64,000 nucleotides of DNA from positions 1-64,000 of the forward strand of contig NZ_JAAIKB010000011.1 in NCBI RefSeq assembly GCF_011040385.1. Reading direction: 5' to 3'. Each line of letters begins with the position of its first letter. Position 1 is the stretch's first letter. The stretch comes from Falsiroseomonas algicola (lineage in GTDB: Bacteria > Pseudomonadota > Alphaproteobacteria > Acetobacterales > Acetobacteraceae). Of the stretch, positions 9,046 to 17,167 are shown one piece after another. Below the pieces are notes generated by a model that was not told the origin of the DNA, ran no database searches, and saw only the letters and a list, made by a program, of their open reading frames with translations. Both the position numbers and the translations under genes were made by a program.

Positions 9046-10206
9046 ATGGGGGCGGGACCGCAGGCGGTCGAGGTTCTGGCGCGGCTGGTGGCCTTCGATA
9101 CCACCAGCGCGCGCAGCAACCTGGAGCTGGTGCAGTGGGTGCAGGCCGAACTCGCCGCGCAGGGCGTGGAGAGCCGCCTCGTCTTCGACCCGGTGCAGGA
9201 CAAGGCGGCGCTGCATGCCATCCTCGGCCCCGCCGTGCCGGGGGGCGTGGCACTTTCCGCCCATAGCGACTGCGTGCCGGTCGGCGGCCAGGCCTGGACG
9301 GGCGACCCCTTCGCGCTGCGGCGCCGGGATGGCCGGCTGGTGGCGCGCGGATCGGTGGACATGAAGGGCTTCTGGGCCTGCGCCATGGCCAGCGTGCCGG
9401 GGCTGCTGGCCAAGGGGCTGAAGCGGCCGGTGCATCTGTGCCTCTCCTTCGATGAGGAGACGACCTTCGCCGGCGCGCCGCTGCTGGTGGACAGCCTCGG
9501 CCATGCCGCGCCGCCGCCCGCCTTCTGCGTGGTGGGGGAGCCCACGGGGATGACGCCGGTGGTGGCGCATAAGGGCTATGCCTCCTGGGATGTGCGCGTC
9601 ACCGGCCGCACGGGGCATTCCAGCCTGACGCATCGCACCGCCAACGCGCTGGAAGCGGCGGCGGAGGCGGTGGCCTGGCTGAAGCGGGAGGCGCGCCGCA
9701 TCGCGGCGGAGGGCAGGCGGGGGGAGGGCTTCGAGCCGCCCTGGAGCACCATCCACACCGGCACCTTCCACGCCGGCACCATCCTCAACATCGTCCCGGA
9801 CCTTGCGGAATTCGTCTTCGAGGTGCGCAGCATCCCGGGCGAGGATGGCCGCCTGGTGCGCGGCGCGCTGGAGGCCTGGCTGGAGGCCGAGGTGCTGCCG
9901 GGGCTGCGCGCCGCCGCGCCGGATGCCGGCTTCACCTTCGCCACGCGCTGCTACGCGCCGCCCTTCGAATTGCCGGCGGGGTCGGCGCTGCTCGGCCTGG
10001 CGCAGGATTGCGGCGCGCGGGGCGGCGCCGTGCGCGTGCCCTATGGCACGGAGGCCGGCGTCTTCCAGCGCGCGGGGATCGATTCCATCGTCTGCGGTCC
10101 CGGCCAGGTGGCGCAGGCGCACCAGCCCGATGAATGGATCGCAGAGGCGGAGATGGCCGCCTGCTGCGCCTTCATCGACCGGCTCGGCGATCGGCTGGCA
10201 TCATGA
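9046..10206 (+). CDS. argE: M20 peptidase, acetylornithine deacetylase (ArgE-like)
   Basis: A 386-residue metallohydrolase of the M20/ArgE group, which removes the acetyl group from N-acetylornithine or a similar N-acyl amino acid. Metal and catalytic residues are visible: His73 in SAHSDCVPVGG, Asp105 in RGSVDMKGF, the acidic pair in DEETTFAG (about 136-143), and the dimerisation domain with GRTGHSS. Length fits ArgE. AAGGGGG precedes ATG 9046. Its stop overlaps the start of the next gene (ATGA), so the pair is translationally coupled. Because the partner is an aspartoacylase/succinylglutamate-desuccinylase-like enzyme, the true substrate could be another N-acyl amino acid. Confidence 0.85.
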   Translation: MGAGPQAVEVLARLVAFDTTSARSNLELVQWVQAELAAQGVESRLVFDPVQDKAALHAILGPAVPGGVALSAHSDCVPVGGQAWTGDPFALRRRDGRLVARGSVDMKGFWACAMASVPGLLAKGLKRPVHLCLSFDEETTFAGAPLLVDSLGHAAPPPAFCVVGEPTGMTPVVAHKGYASWDVRVTGRTGHSSLTHRTANALEAAAEAVAWLKREARRIAAEGRRGEGFEPPWSTIHTGTFHAGTILNIVPDLAEFVFEVRSIPGEDGRLVRGALEAWLEAEVLPGLRAAAPDAGFTFATRCYAPPFELPAGSALLGLAQDCGARGGAVRVPYGTEAGVFQRAGIDSIVCGPGQVAQAHQPDEWIAEAEMAACCAFIDRLGDRLAS

Positions 10207-11186
10207 GCATGATGACCGGCGACATCGGCCAGGGGCTGCCCCGCTTCGACCTGCCGAACCTGGCCGTCCGCCTGCCGGTGCCGGACATCGCGCCCTGGCG
10301 GGACGGCAATGCCGGCATCCCCGGGGTCTGGACGCTGGCCTCCGCGGAGCCGGGCCCGCATCTGCTGGTCAGCGCGCTGGTGCATGGCAATGAGATCTCG
10401 GGCGCGCTGCTGGCCAGCCGCTGGCTGCGGGAGGGGGTGCGGCCGCGGCGCGGGCGGCTGACCTTCCTTTTCGCCAACCTCGCGGCCTTCGACCTGTTCG
10501 ATCCCGCCGACCCCACGGCCAGCCGCTTCGTGGATGAGGACATGAACCGCCTCTGGTCGCCGAGCGCGCTGGCGGCCGGGCGCCGGTCCGTGGAGCTGGA
10601 GCGCGTGCGGGCACTGCTGCCGGTAGTGTGCCAGGCGGATGTGCTGCTGGACCTGCATTCCATGCTCTGGCCGTCGGACCCGCTGTTCCTGGCGGGCACC
10701 GGGCTGGAGGCACGGGCGCTCGGCCGGCTGATCGGCACGCCGCCGCTGGTGGTGGGTGATGACGGGCATGCGGCCGGGCTGCGCATGATCGACCACCCCC
10801 GCTTCGCGCAGGAGGGCGCCCGCGGCCTGCTGCTGGAAGCAGGCCCGCATTGGCAGCCGGAGACCCTGGCGCAGATGGAGGTCGCGGCGGCGCGGCTGCT
10901 GCGGCTGCTCGGCATGGTGGAGGAGGGCGCGCCGATCGCGCCGGAGGACTGGCCCGCGCCGGGCCGCGTGGCGCGGGTGACCCGGACCGTGACCGCGGCG
11001 ACCGGCAGCTTCGCCTTCCTGCGGGAGTATCGCGGCGGCGAGGTGATCCCCCGCCGCAACACGTTGATCGCGCTGGACGGGGAGGCGGAGATCCGCACGC
11101 CGCATGACGACTGCCTGCTGGTAATGCCGAGCCCGCGCGTGATGCGGGGGCATACCGCGGTGAGGCTGGCGCGGTTCGAGGGGTAG
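10203..11186 (+). CDS. Succinylglutamate desuccinylase/aspartoacylase-family zinc hydrolase
   Basis: A 327-residue M14-like zinc carboxypeptidase fold protein. The zinc ligands are in HGNEISG (His61 and Glu64) and in DLHSM (about 152-156). Substrate-binding elements DEDMNRLW and a C-terminal beta-barrel-like region follow. Family members hydrolyse N-acyl amino acids such as succinylglutamate or N-acetylaspartate. The specific substrate here is not evident. It starts inside the stop of the upstream M20 deacylase (ATGA at 10203), so two deacylases are made together. A 24 bp perfect inverted repeat lies just downstream. Confidence 0.85.
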   Translation: MSMMTGDIGQGLPRFDLPNLAVRLPVPDIAPWRDGNAGIPGVWTLASAEPGPHLLVSALVHGNEISGALLASRWLREGVRPRRGRLTFLFANLAAFDLFDPADPTASRFVDEDMNRLWSPSALAAGRRSVELERVRALLPVVCQADVLLDLHSMLWPSDPLFLAGTGLEARALGRLIGTPPLVVGDDGHAAGLRMIDHPRFAQEGARGLLLEAGPHWQPETLAQMEVAAARLLRLLGMVEEGAPIAPEDWPAPGRVARVTRTVTAATGSFAFLREYRGGEVIPRRNTLIALDGEAEIRTPHDDCLLVMPSPRVMRGHTAVRLARFEG

Positions 11187-11208
11187 CGGGTTCCCCCACC
11201 CCAGCCCT

Positions 11209-11265
11209 CCCCCGCAAGCGCGGGGGAGGGAGTAATGGGCGCTCCCTCCCCCGCGCTTGCGGGGG
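11209..11265. repeat. Perfect 24 bp inverted repeat
   Basis: Left arm 11209-11232 and right arm 11242-11265 are exact reverse complements, separated by 9 bases. Each arm also contains the near-palindrome CCCCCGCAAGCGCGGGGG. A weaker outer pair (about 11192-11206 and 11291-11308) extends the symmetry. It fills the gap between two convergent genes and could act as a bidirectional terminator or be an intergenic REP-like repeat. Confidence 0.85.
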
Positions 11266-11362
11266 GTTGTGGCGCTGCCGCAACGCCAAAGGCTGGGCGG
11301 GGTGGGGGTATTGCAGGCTGAAGCTGTAGATGTCCTTCACTTCGCCATCCCGATGGCGAAGG

Positions 11363-12334
11363 TCAGTTCGCCATCCCGTCCGCTGCCTCGATCAGCGGCT
11401 TCCAGCGCGCGATCTCCGCCCGCCAGAAGGCCTGCGCCCCCTCCGGCGTCGTGCGCTCCCCGCTCGCGGGCCCGCTGCCGAGGTCGCCCATGCGGCGGAT
11501 CACCGTCTCGTCCCGCAGCGCCGCATGCAGCGCGCGGTTCAGCCGCTCGATCACCGGGCGCGGCGTGCCGGCGGTGGCGAAGAGCATGTTCCAGCCGGAC
11601 ATGCGCATGGCGGGCAGCCCGGCCTCTGCCGTGGTGGGCACGCCGGGCAGGGCCGCCGCACGCTCCGGCGTGCTGATGGCGAAGGCGCGGATGGAGCCGG
11701 CGCGGATCTGCTCCGCATTGTTGGTGGTCTGGTCGCAGCCCATGTCGAGCGTGCCGCCGACCAGGTCGTTCATCACCAGCGCATTGCCGCGATAGGGCAC
11801 CAGCGTGACGGGGGTGCCGATGGAGGCCATGAGCAGCAGGCTGCAGAGATGGCTGGTGGAACCGACGCCGGCATTGCCGAGGTTGAGGCGCCGTCCCTCC
11901 CGCCGCACCGCCGCCACCATCTCCGCCAGGTTGGCGGCGGGGAAGTTGGGGCGGGCGATGATGGCCATCGGAACCTCGTTCACCAGGCCGATGGCTTCCA
12001 GCGCCAGCGGGTCGAAGCTGAGCTGCTTGTAGAGCGTCGGGATGGTGGCCTGGGCGAGGCTGCCGAAGAGGATGGTGTGGCCATCGGGCCGCGCCTGCGC
12101 CACGCGGGCCTGGCCGATGGAGCCGCCGGCGCCGGAGGCATTCTCCACCACGATGGTCTGGCCGAGATCGGCGCCGAGGGAGGGGGCGATCAGCCGCGCC
12201 ACCACATCCGCGGGACCGCCCGGCGCGAAGCCCACCACCATGGAGATGGGACGCGTGGGATAGGCGGGCTGGGCGGCGGCGGTGCCGGCGGCCAGCAGCA
12301 GCCCGATGACGCCGCGCCATGCGGTCCTGACCAT
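11363..12334 (-). CDS. Bug-family tripartite tricarboxylate transporter substrate-binding protein
   Basis: A 323-residue periplasmic binding protein. It has a signal peptide (about 1-22, ending TAAAQ) and then the signature Bug start YPTRPISMVVGFAPGGPADV, in which the dicarboxylate-contacting loops follow the first strand. VVENASGAGGSIG (about 62-74) and VPYRGN are also typical. These proteins feed TctA/TctB carriers or act as sensors. No TctA or TctB gene is in the window, so it is an orphan receptor here and its ligand is unknown. A palindromic repeat lies upstream at 12436-12599. Confidence 0.9.
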   Translation of the reverse strand: MVRTAWRGVIGLLLAAGTAAAQPAYPTRPISMVVGFAPGGPADVVARLIAPSLGADLGQTIVVENASGAGGSIGQARVAQARPDGHTILFGSLAQATIPTLYKQLSFDPLALEAIGLVNEVPMAIIARPNFPAANLAEMVAAVRREGRRLNLGNAGVGSTSHLCSLLLMASIGTPVTLVPYRGNALVMNDLVGGTLDMGCDQTTNNAEQIRAGSIRAFAISTPERAAALPGVPTTAEAGLPAMRMSGWNMLFATAGTPRPVIERLNRALHAALRDETVIRRMGDLGSGPASGERTTPEGAQAFWRAEIARWKPLIEAADGMAN

Positions 12335-12435
12335 CCGAAGTCCCTCCCGTTTCGTTGCCGGGAAGGTTCGCAGCTATGGCGCTGGCTGCAAGGCAGAAAA
12401 TTCACCGCATGGCGGGAACGGTTGCGTGAGGCGTC

Positions 12436-12599
12436 AGAGACCGTTTGAGAATGCCGGCGGCTGAGGATCCGCAGGGGATTTTTCGTCGCTGCCAGGAAGC
12501 GGACGCAGCCGATGCTGGTTGCATCGGCAAGTTCGCTGACGCCGCAGCGGCGGAAAAGACCCGCGGAGCCGACCCGTCCGGTGTTCTCAAATGGTCTCT
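12436..12599 (+). repeat. Dispersed ~160 bp palindromic element, copy 2
   Basis: The ends are AGAGACCGTTTGAGAA (12436-12451) and TTCTCAAATGGTCTCT (to 12599), complementary except for one G.T. Further inside, CGGCT, TCCGC, GGG and TTTT on the left pair with AAAA, CCC, GCGGA and AGCCG on the right. The apex holds the invariant hairpin GCCGATGC-TGGTT-GCATCGGC. The right end touches the stop codon of the minus-strand MFS gene (12599-12601). It is in the opposite orientation relative to its gene compared with copies 1 and 3. It also sits about 100 bp upstream of the Bug receptor start. No ORF is inside. Confidence 0.9.
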
Positions 12600-13780
12600 C
12601 AGCCCCGACGCGCTCCCCGCAGCGCCAGCCAGCAGGCGCTGCCCGTCGCCGCCATGGTCAGCGCCGTTCCGATGCCCGCGCCGTATTCGACCAGCCCGAC
12701 GATGAAGGTCATCAGCGCGCCGAAGCCCATCTGCAGCGCGCCGACCAGGGAGGAGGCGGTGCCCGCCAGCTGCGGCCGGGCGCTCAGCGCGCCGGCGATG
12801 GCGTTGGGCTGCGTCATGCCGTTGCCGACTCCGACGATCGCCATGGGCACGAAGAAGACCAGGATATGCGGCGGGAAGGCCAGCTGCCCCACCACCGCGC
12901 CGACGGACCCCGCGACGGTGATCAGCGTGCCGACGCTGAGCATGCGGAGGATGCCGAGCCGCTTGGACAGCACCCCCGCCAGCCAGTTGCCGGTGGCGAA
13001 GAAGACGGAAATGGCGGCGAAGCCGATGGCGAACTGCACCGGCGTGTAGCCCATGCCCTGGACCACCACATAGGGCGCGCCGCCGAGGAAGGCGAAGAAG
13101 ACGCCCGTCGCGCAGGCCGTCAGCGCGGCATAGGCGCGGAAGACGGGAATGGACCACAGGCTGCGATAGGCCGCGAGGATGGCGAAGAGCCCCGGCAGCG
13201 GCTGCGGCGCCGGCAGGGTCTCCGGCAGGCGCTTCCAGCTGATCAGCGCCAGCGGCAGGCCGAAGGCCAGGCAGGCCCACATGCTGGCGCGCCAGCCCAC
13301 CGTCTGGTCGAGGAAGCTGCCGAGGAGCGGCGCCAGCATGGGGGCGATGGTCATGCCCATGGTGACGTAGCCGAGGACGGAGGCGGCCTCGTCCCGCGTC
13401 CAGACGTCGCGGATGACGGCGCGGGCCAGCACGACGCCGGCGCAGGCGCCCATCGCCTGGAAGGCGCGCGCCACCACCAGCGACCCGATGCCCCCCGCCA
13501 TGGCCGCGCCCAGCGAGGCGACGGCATAGAGCGCGAGCCCCCCCATCAGCAGCGGTCGCCGCCCGAAGCGGTCCGACAGCGGCCCGTAGATCAGCTGCCC
13601 GACGCCGACCGAGAGCAGGTAGAGCGTGACGGTCAGCTGCACCGCGGAGGTGGAGGCGCCGAAATCCCGCCCCATGGAGGGCAGCGAGGGCACCAGGATC
13701 TGCATGGTGAAGGGGCCGATCGCGATCATGGCGACCAGCAGCCAGATCGGCGGACGGGGCTTCTTCGCGGCCGTGGTCAT
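12599..13780 (-). CDS. Bcr/CflA-type MFS drug efflux transporter
   Basis: A 393-residue inner-membrane permease with about 12 hydrophobic segments. The Bcr/CflA signature is present: the first helix with P-F-T-M-Q-I-L-V-P-S-L-P and the loop 2-3 motif GPLSDRFGRRP. Members export bicyclomycin, chloramphenicol or other small molecules by proton antiport. Substrate is unknown here. ATG 13780 is chosen because the first membrane helix starts soon after it. Upstream codons in the longer frame cover a hairpin-rich non-coding region. Its stop codon is immediately followed by palindromic element copy 2. Confidence 0.88.
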   Translation of the reverse strand: MTTAAKKPRPPIWLLVAMIAIGPFTMQILVPSLPSMGRDFGASTSAVQLTVTLYLLSVGVGQLIYGPLSDRFGRRPLLMGGLALYAVASLGAAMAGGIGSLVVARAFQAMGACAGVVLARAVIRDVWTRDEAASVLGYVTMGMTIAPMLAPLLGSFLDQTVGWRASMWACLAFGLPLALISWKRLPETLPAPQPLPGLFAILAAYRSLWSIPVFRAYAALTACATGVFFAFLGGAPYVVVQGMGYTPVQFAIGFAAISVFFATGNWLAGVLSKRLGILRMLSVGTLITVAGSVGAVVGQLAFPPHILVFFVPMAIVGVGNGMTQPNAIAGALSARPQLAGTASSLVGALQMGFGALMTFIVGLVEYGAGIGTALTMAATGSACWLALRGARRG

Positions 13781-13808
13781 ACCAGCGGCACGACGGAGTG
13801 ACCTGCGG

Positions 13809-13983
13809 CCGGCGAAGCCGGACGAGGCCGCGACGGGTGCCCATGCGCGTTGCTGCGCAACGTGCAGGGGGTCCCGGGATGCGGACCGCGGCCAGTGCCG
13901 CGAAGCCAAGCCCGCGGAGCGGGCGCCGGCGATTGAGGCATGAAAAAGAATACCAACGAGGCGCTGCAAGCGGCGGTTGGTAT
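13809..13983. repeat. Chain of small perfect hairpins upstream of the MFS gene
   Basis: Five short inverted repeats follow each other within 175 bp: CCGGC-GAA-GCCGG (13809-13821), CGTTGC-TGC-GCAACG (13848-13862), CGCGGC-CAGT-GCCGCG (13887-13902), GCCCGC-GGA-GCGGGC (13910-13924), and ATACCAAC/GTTGGTAT (13950-13957 with 13976-13983, with an inner CGCT/AGCG). A sixth, GGGCGTG/CACGCCC, is at 14016-14037. Together with the tandem array this explains most of the gene-free stretch 13781-14249. The stretch may be the MFS leader, a terminator region for the HAD gene, or a decayed repeat. No coding sequence is supported. Confidence 0.7.
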
Positions 13984-14123
13984 CAGGCCGGGCGCCGCGA
14001 CCGGCGGCGGGGAGGGGGCGTGCTGGTTCACACGCCCAAGACTAGGCGTGCCCGCCACCCTGCACAGGGCCATTCCTTGCAGGTCGCCCCCGCGCGAGGC
14101 GGGAGGCGCGGAATCGTGAGCCC

Positions 14124-14264
14124 GCTACCAGCGCAACCCGGCCCGTGCGCTACCAGCGCAACCCGGCCCGTGCGCTACCAGCGCAACCCGGCCCGTGCGC
14201 TACCAGCGCAACCCGGTCCGTGCGCTACCAGCGCAACCCGGTCCGTGCGCTACCAGCGCAACCC
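14124..14264 (-). repeat. 25 bp tandem repeat array made from the 3' end of the HAD gene
   Basis: Five full 25 bp units (starting GCTACCAGCGCAACCC) at 14124, 14149, 14174, 14199 and 14224 are followed by a partial unit from 14249. The partial unit is the last codons and stop (GLRW-stop) of the HAD gene on the minus strand. The array is therefore repeated duplication of the gene's own end, away from the gene. Units 1-3 have GGCCCG and units 4-5 have GGTCCG at the variable position. Each unit contains GCGC-TACCA-GCGC. There are no spacers, so it is not CRISPR. Confidence 0.92.
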
Positions 14265-15113
14265 CGTCAGCGCCGCGACCGGCGTGACACCCTCCGCCGC
14301 GGCCACGGCGGCCAGGCGGTCGGCCTCCGGCGTATCGCCATGCGCATGGGCCGCGAGGCCCGTCAGCGCCCAGACCGCATCGATCCCCGCGGCCTGCGCG
14401 CCGGCGAGGTCGGTATGCGGGCTGTCGCCGATGGCGACCAGGCGGGCGCGGTCGGCGATGCCCAGCGCCTCGATCACGGGGTCGTAGACGGCGGGGTCTG
14501 GCTTGCCGATCTCGATCGCCTTGGGCCCGCCCAGCGTGACATAGAGGTCGGCCAGCGCGCCGGCGCAGATGATGTGGCGGTCGCCCACCATCACATGGCG
14601 GTCCGGGTTCACGCAGACCATCGGCAGGCCGCGCGCGGCGCAGGGGGCGAGCTGCGCGGCATAGGCCTGCGCATCCTCCGCCCCGCGATCCGGGTCGGGG
14701 CCGGTGTTCAGCACGAAATCGGCCTGCGCCAGGTCATCCACGATGGTGACGCCGCTGTCCCGCACCACGGAGAGGTCGCGCTCCGGCCCAATATGGATGG
14801 CTCGCGTGCCGAGCGCGGCGAAGGCGGGCGTGTCGCGCCGTGCCAGATGCCGCCAGGCGATCTCGCCGGAGGTGACGATGGCGGTCCAGCTGGCGGGATC
14901 GAGACCCATGCCGGTGAGCAGGTCATGCACCACGAAGGACCGCCGCGGTGCGTTGGAGAGGAAGACGATCCGCTTGCCCTCGGCCGTCAGCCGCGCCAGC
15001 GCATCGGCCACGCCGGGATAGGGGCGGCGGCCATCATGCACCACGCCCCAGATATCGAGGATGAAGCCGTCATAGCGCGAAGCGAGGCTCCGCACGCCAT
15101 CGAGGATGTTCAT
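14250..15113 (-). CDS. HAD-superfamily class IIA phosphatase (TIGR01459-like)
   Basis: A 287-residue cytosolic HAD hydrolase with a class IIA cap, like NagD or phosphoglycolate/nitrophenyl phosphatases. Motif I is DIWGVVHDG with the nucleophile Asp20 (tryptophan replaces the usual acid-base position two residues on, as in this TIGR subgroup). Motif II is FLSNAPRRS (about 50-58). The motif III/IV region reads GKPDPAVYDPVIEAL and VAIGDSPHTDLAGAQAAG. The substrate is not known. The start overlaps the stop of pyrD by 4 bp, so it is coupled with it. Its 3' end has been copied into a tandem array (14124-14264). Confidence 0.88.
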   Translation of the reverse strand: MNILDGVRSLASRYDGFILDIWGVVHDGRRPYPGVADALARLTAEGKRIVFLSNAPRRSFVVHDLLTGMGLDPASWTAIVTSGEIAWRHLARRDTPAFAALGTRAIHIGPERDLSVVRDSGVTIVDDLAQADFVLNTGPDPDRGAEDAQAYAAQLAPCAARGLPMVCVNPDRHVMVGDRHIICAGALADLYVTLGGPKAIEIGKPDPAVYDPVIEALGIADRARLVAIGDSPHTDLAGAQAAGIDAVWALTGLAAHAHGDTPEADRLAAVAAAEGVTPVAALTGLRW

Positions 15114-16174
15114 CGTGCGTCCACGCCCACGGCCTCGGCGACCGAGGAAAATCCTTCGCGCCGCAGGGCGGCAGCCAGTTCGCGCTTGATGCGGGGGATC
15201 AGCGCCGGCCCGTCATAGGCGAAGGCGGCGTAGAGCTGGACCAGGCTGGCGCCGGCCTTGATCTTCTCCAGCGCATCGGCGCCGGAGCCGACTCCGCCGC
15301 AGCCGATCAGCGTGAGGCGCCCCTGCGTGACCTTCGCCACGCGCTTCAGCAGCGCGGTCGCGGCCTCGCGCAGCGGCGGGCCGGAAAGCCCCCCCGCCTG
15401 AGACTTCAGCGCGGATCGCAGCGGCGCCGGGCGGGCGATGGTGGTGTTGGAGACGATGAGCCCGTCGATCCCATGCGCCAGCGCGGCCTCCACGATCGGC
15501 TCCACCGCGCCGGCGGAGAGGTCGGGCGCGATCTTCACCAGGATAGGCGGGCGGGGGCCGGGCGCCGCGGCGCGGGCCGCCGCGACCGCGGCCAGGATCT
15601 CCCGCAACTGCTGCTCCCCCTGCAGGTCGCGCAGCCCTGGCGTGTTGGGGGAGGAGACGTTGATCGCGACATAGCCGGCATGGGGGGCGACGGCGGTGTA
15701 GAGCGCGGGATAGTCGCGGAGCGGCGCCGCGCCTTCCTTGTTGATGGCGATGTTGCAGCCGAGCACGGCCGGGCGTGGGTTCGGCAGGTGGGCGAGCCGC
15801 GCCAGGAAGGGCGCGATGCCCGCATTGTTCATGCCCATGCGGTTGATCACCGCCCGGTCCTCCACCAGGCGGAACAGCCGCGGCTTCGGGTTGCCGAATT
15901 GCGGCTTGGGCGTGACGGACCCCGCCTCCACGAAGCCGAAGCCGAGGCGCATGAGCGGCGCGATGGCGACAGCCGACTTGTCGAAGCCGGCGGCCAGGCC
16001 GATCGGGTTGCGGAAGCGCAGGCCGAGCGCCTCCGTCGCCAGGATCGGATCGTCGGGCGAGCGGTCGGCGCCGGCGAGGCCGAAGCGGAGCGCGCGCAGC
16101 GCCAGGTCATGCGCGCGTTCAGGATCGATGCCGCGCATCAGCGGCATCAGCGTGGAGGCGATGCGGGGGGTCAT
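15110..16174 (-). CDS. pyrD: Dihydroorotate dehydrogenase (quinone), class 2
   Basis: A 354-residue membrane-associated flavoprotein that oxidises dihydroorotate to orotate in pyrimidine synthesis and passes electrons to quinone. The short N-terminal helical region (residues 1-40) for quinone binding marks class 2. The FMN barrel follows: GLAAGFDKSA, GSVTPKPQ.GNPKPR, NRMGMNNAG, and the active-site stretch NVSSPNTPGLRDLQ with the catalytic serine. A phosphate-binding GCGGVGSGADA lies near the end. ATG 16174 fits the family length, and the longer frame is rejected. It overlaps the downstream HAD phosphatase gene by 4 bp. Confidence 0.95.
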   Translation of the reverse strand: MTPRIASTLMPLMRGIDPERAHDLALRALRFGLAGADRSPDDPILATEALGLRFRNPIGLAAGFDKSAVAIAPLMRLGFGFVEAGSVTPKPQFGNPKPRLFRLVEDRAVINRMGMNNAGIAPFLARLAHLPNPRPAVLGCNIAINKEGAAPLRDYPALYTAVAPHAGYVAINVSSPNTPGLRDLQGEQQLREILAAVAAARAAAPGPRPPILVKIAPDLSAGAVEPIVEAALAHGIDGLIVSNTTIARPAPLRSALKSQAGGLSGPPLREAATALLKRVAKVTQGRLTLIGCGGVGSGADALEKIKAGASLVQLYAAFAYDGPALIPRIKRELAAALRREGFSSVAEAVGVDAR

Positions 16175-16310
16175 TGCGGCGGCTTGTGCCCCGTCCTGCC
16201 CGGATTGGGAAGCGGCAAGCGCGCGCGGGGCTGCGCTGCGCCCCGCGTCATGGACAGCGCCGCGCCGGGCGGCCAGAAGGGCGGCTTCCGGAGCCCTGGG
16301 GGGGGAAGAC

Positions 16311-17165
16311 GTGCGCGGTCCCGCGCTGATGTTCGGCGCGATCCTGCTGTTCGGCGTGCTCGACGCGAACAGCAAGCTGCTCTCCGGCGCGCATCCGCTG
16401 GCGCAGGTGCTGACGGTGCGCTTCGCCGTGCTGCTGCTGATCGTGCTGCTGCTGCGGCGCCTGGCGCCGGGGCTCATGGGCAGCCTTGCCACCCGCCACC
16501 CCCGGCTGAACGCGGCGCGGGCCGTTGTGATGCTGGGCAGTGCCTGCTTCTTCTTCCTGGCCTTCCGCGACCTGCCGCTGGTGGAGGGCTACCTCGTCTT
16601 CTTCACCGCGCCGCTGATCGTGCTGCTGGCCTCCGCCATCCTGCTGCGGGAGAGGGTGTCGGCGCTCGCCTGGGCCTGGTGCGCGGTCGGCTTCGGCGGC
16701 GTGGCGCTGGCGCTGGCGCCGGGTTTTTCCGGTGGCGTGGGGCGGGGACCGGTGATGGGGTATGTCTATGCCCTGCTCGGCACCGCCTGCTATTCGGCCG
16801 TCTTCATCCTCAACCGGCAGCTGCGGAACGAGGCCGGCATCGGCCGCGTGCTGTTCTGGCCGGCCCTGCTCGGCTTCCTGGTCATGACGCCCTTCGGCAT
16901 CGCCGAATGGCAGCCGCCCACCGCGCTGGCGCTGGCGCAGATGCTGGGCGCGGGGGTGGCGGTGGCGGCGGCGACGGTGATGGTGGCGGAAGCCTTCCGC
17001 CACGCCCCGGCCGCGCGGCTCGCCCCCATCAGCTACACCGGCATGATCTGGTCCATCGCCTTCGATGCGCTGTTCTGGGGCCATGCGCCGGCGCTGGTCA
17101 CGCTGGCCGGCGCGGGGCTGGTGGTGCTGGCCTGCGTGATGAGCGAGCGGGCGGCGCGGGGGTAG
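16311..17165 (+). CDS. DMT-superfamily (EamA) permease
   Basis: A 284-residue inner-membrane protein with ten predicted hydrophobic segments arranged as two EamA repeats (first from about residue 5, second from about 145). DMT carriers export amino acids, nucleobases or other metabolites. The substrate cannot be told. The start is GTG 16311, supported by the GGGGGGGA run 5-8 nt upstream and by the first helix beginning at once. No ATG precedes it in frame within the coding-like sequence. It is divergent from pyrD and its end is 3 bp from the convergent secreted propeller-like gene. Confidence 0.85.
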   Translation: MRGPALMFGAILLFGVLDANSKLLSGAHPLAQVLTVRFAVLLLIVLLLRRLAPGLMGSLATRHPRLNAARAVVMLGSACFFFLAFRDLPLVEGYLVFFTAPLIVLLASAILLRERVSALAWAWCAVGFGGVALALAPGFSGGVGRGPVMGYVYALLGTACYSAVFILNRQLRNEAGIGRVLFWPALLGFLVMTPFGIAEWQPPTALALAQMLGAGVAVAAATVMVAEAFRHAPAARLAPISYTGMIWSIAFDALFWGHAPALVTLAGAGLVVLACVMSERAARG

Positions 17166-17167
17166 CC

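Noticed and set aside
12402-13844. Alternative frame antisense-like to the MFS gene
   Set aside because: It overlaps the MFS gene in another frame and is His/Ala/Arg-rich without family motifs.
14124-14264. Possible CRISPR array
   Set aside because: The 25 bp units are directly adjacent with no spacers, and the unit is the end of a normal gene.
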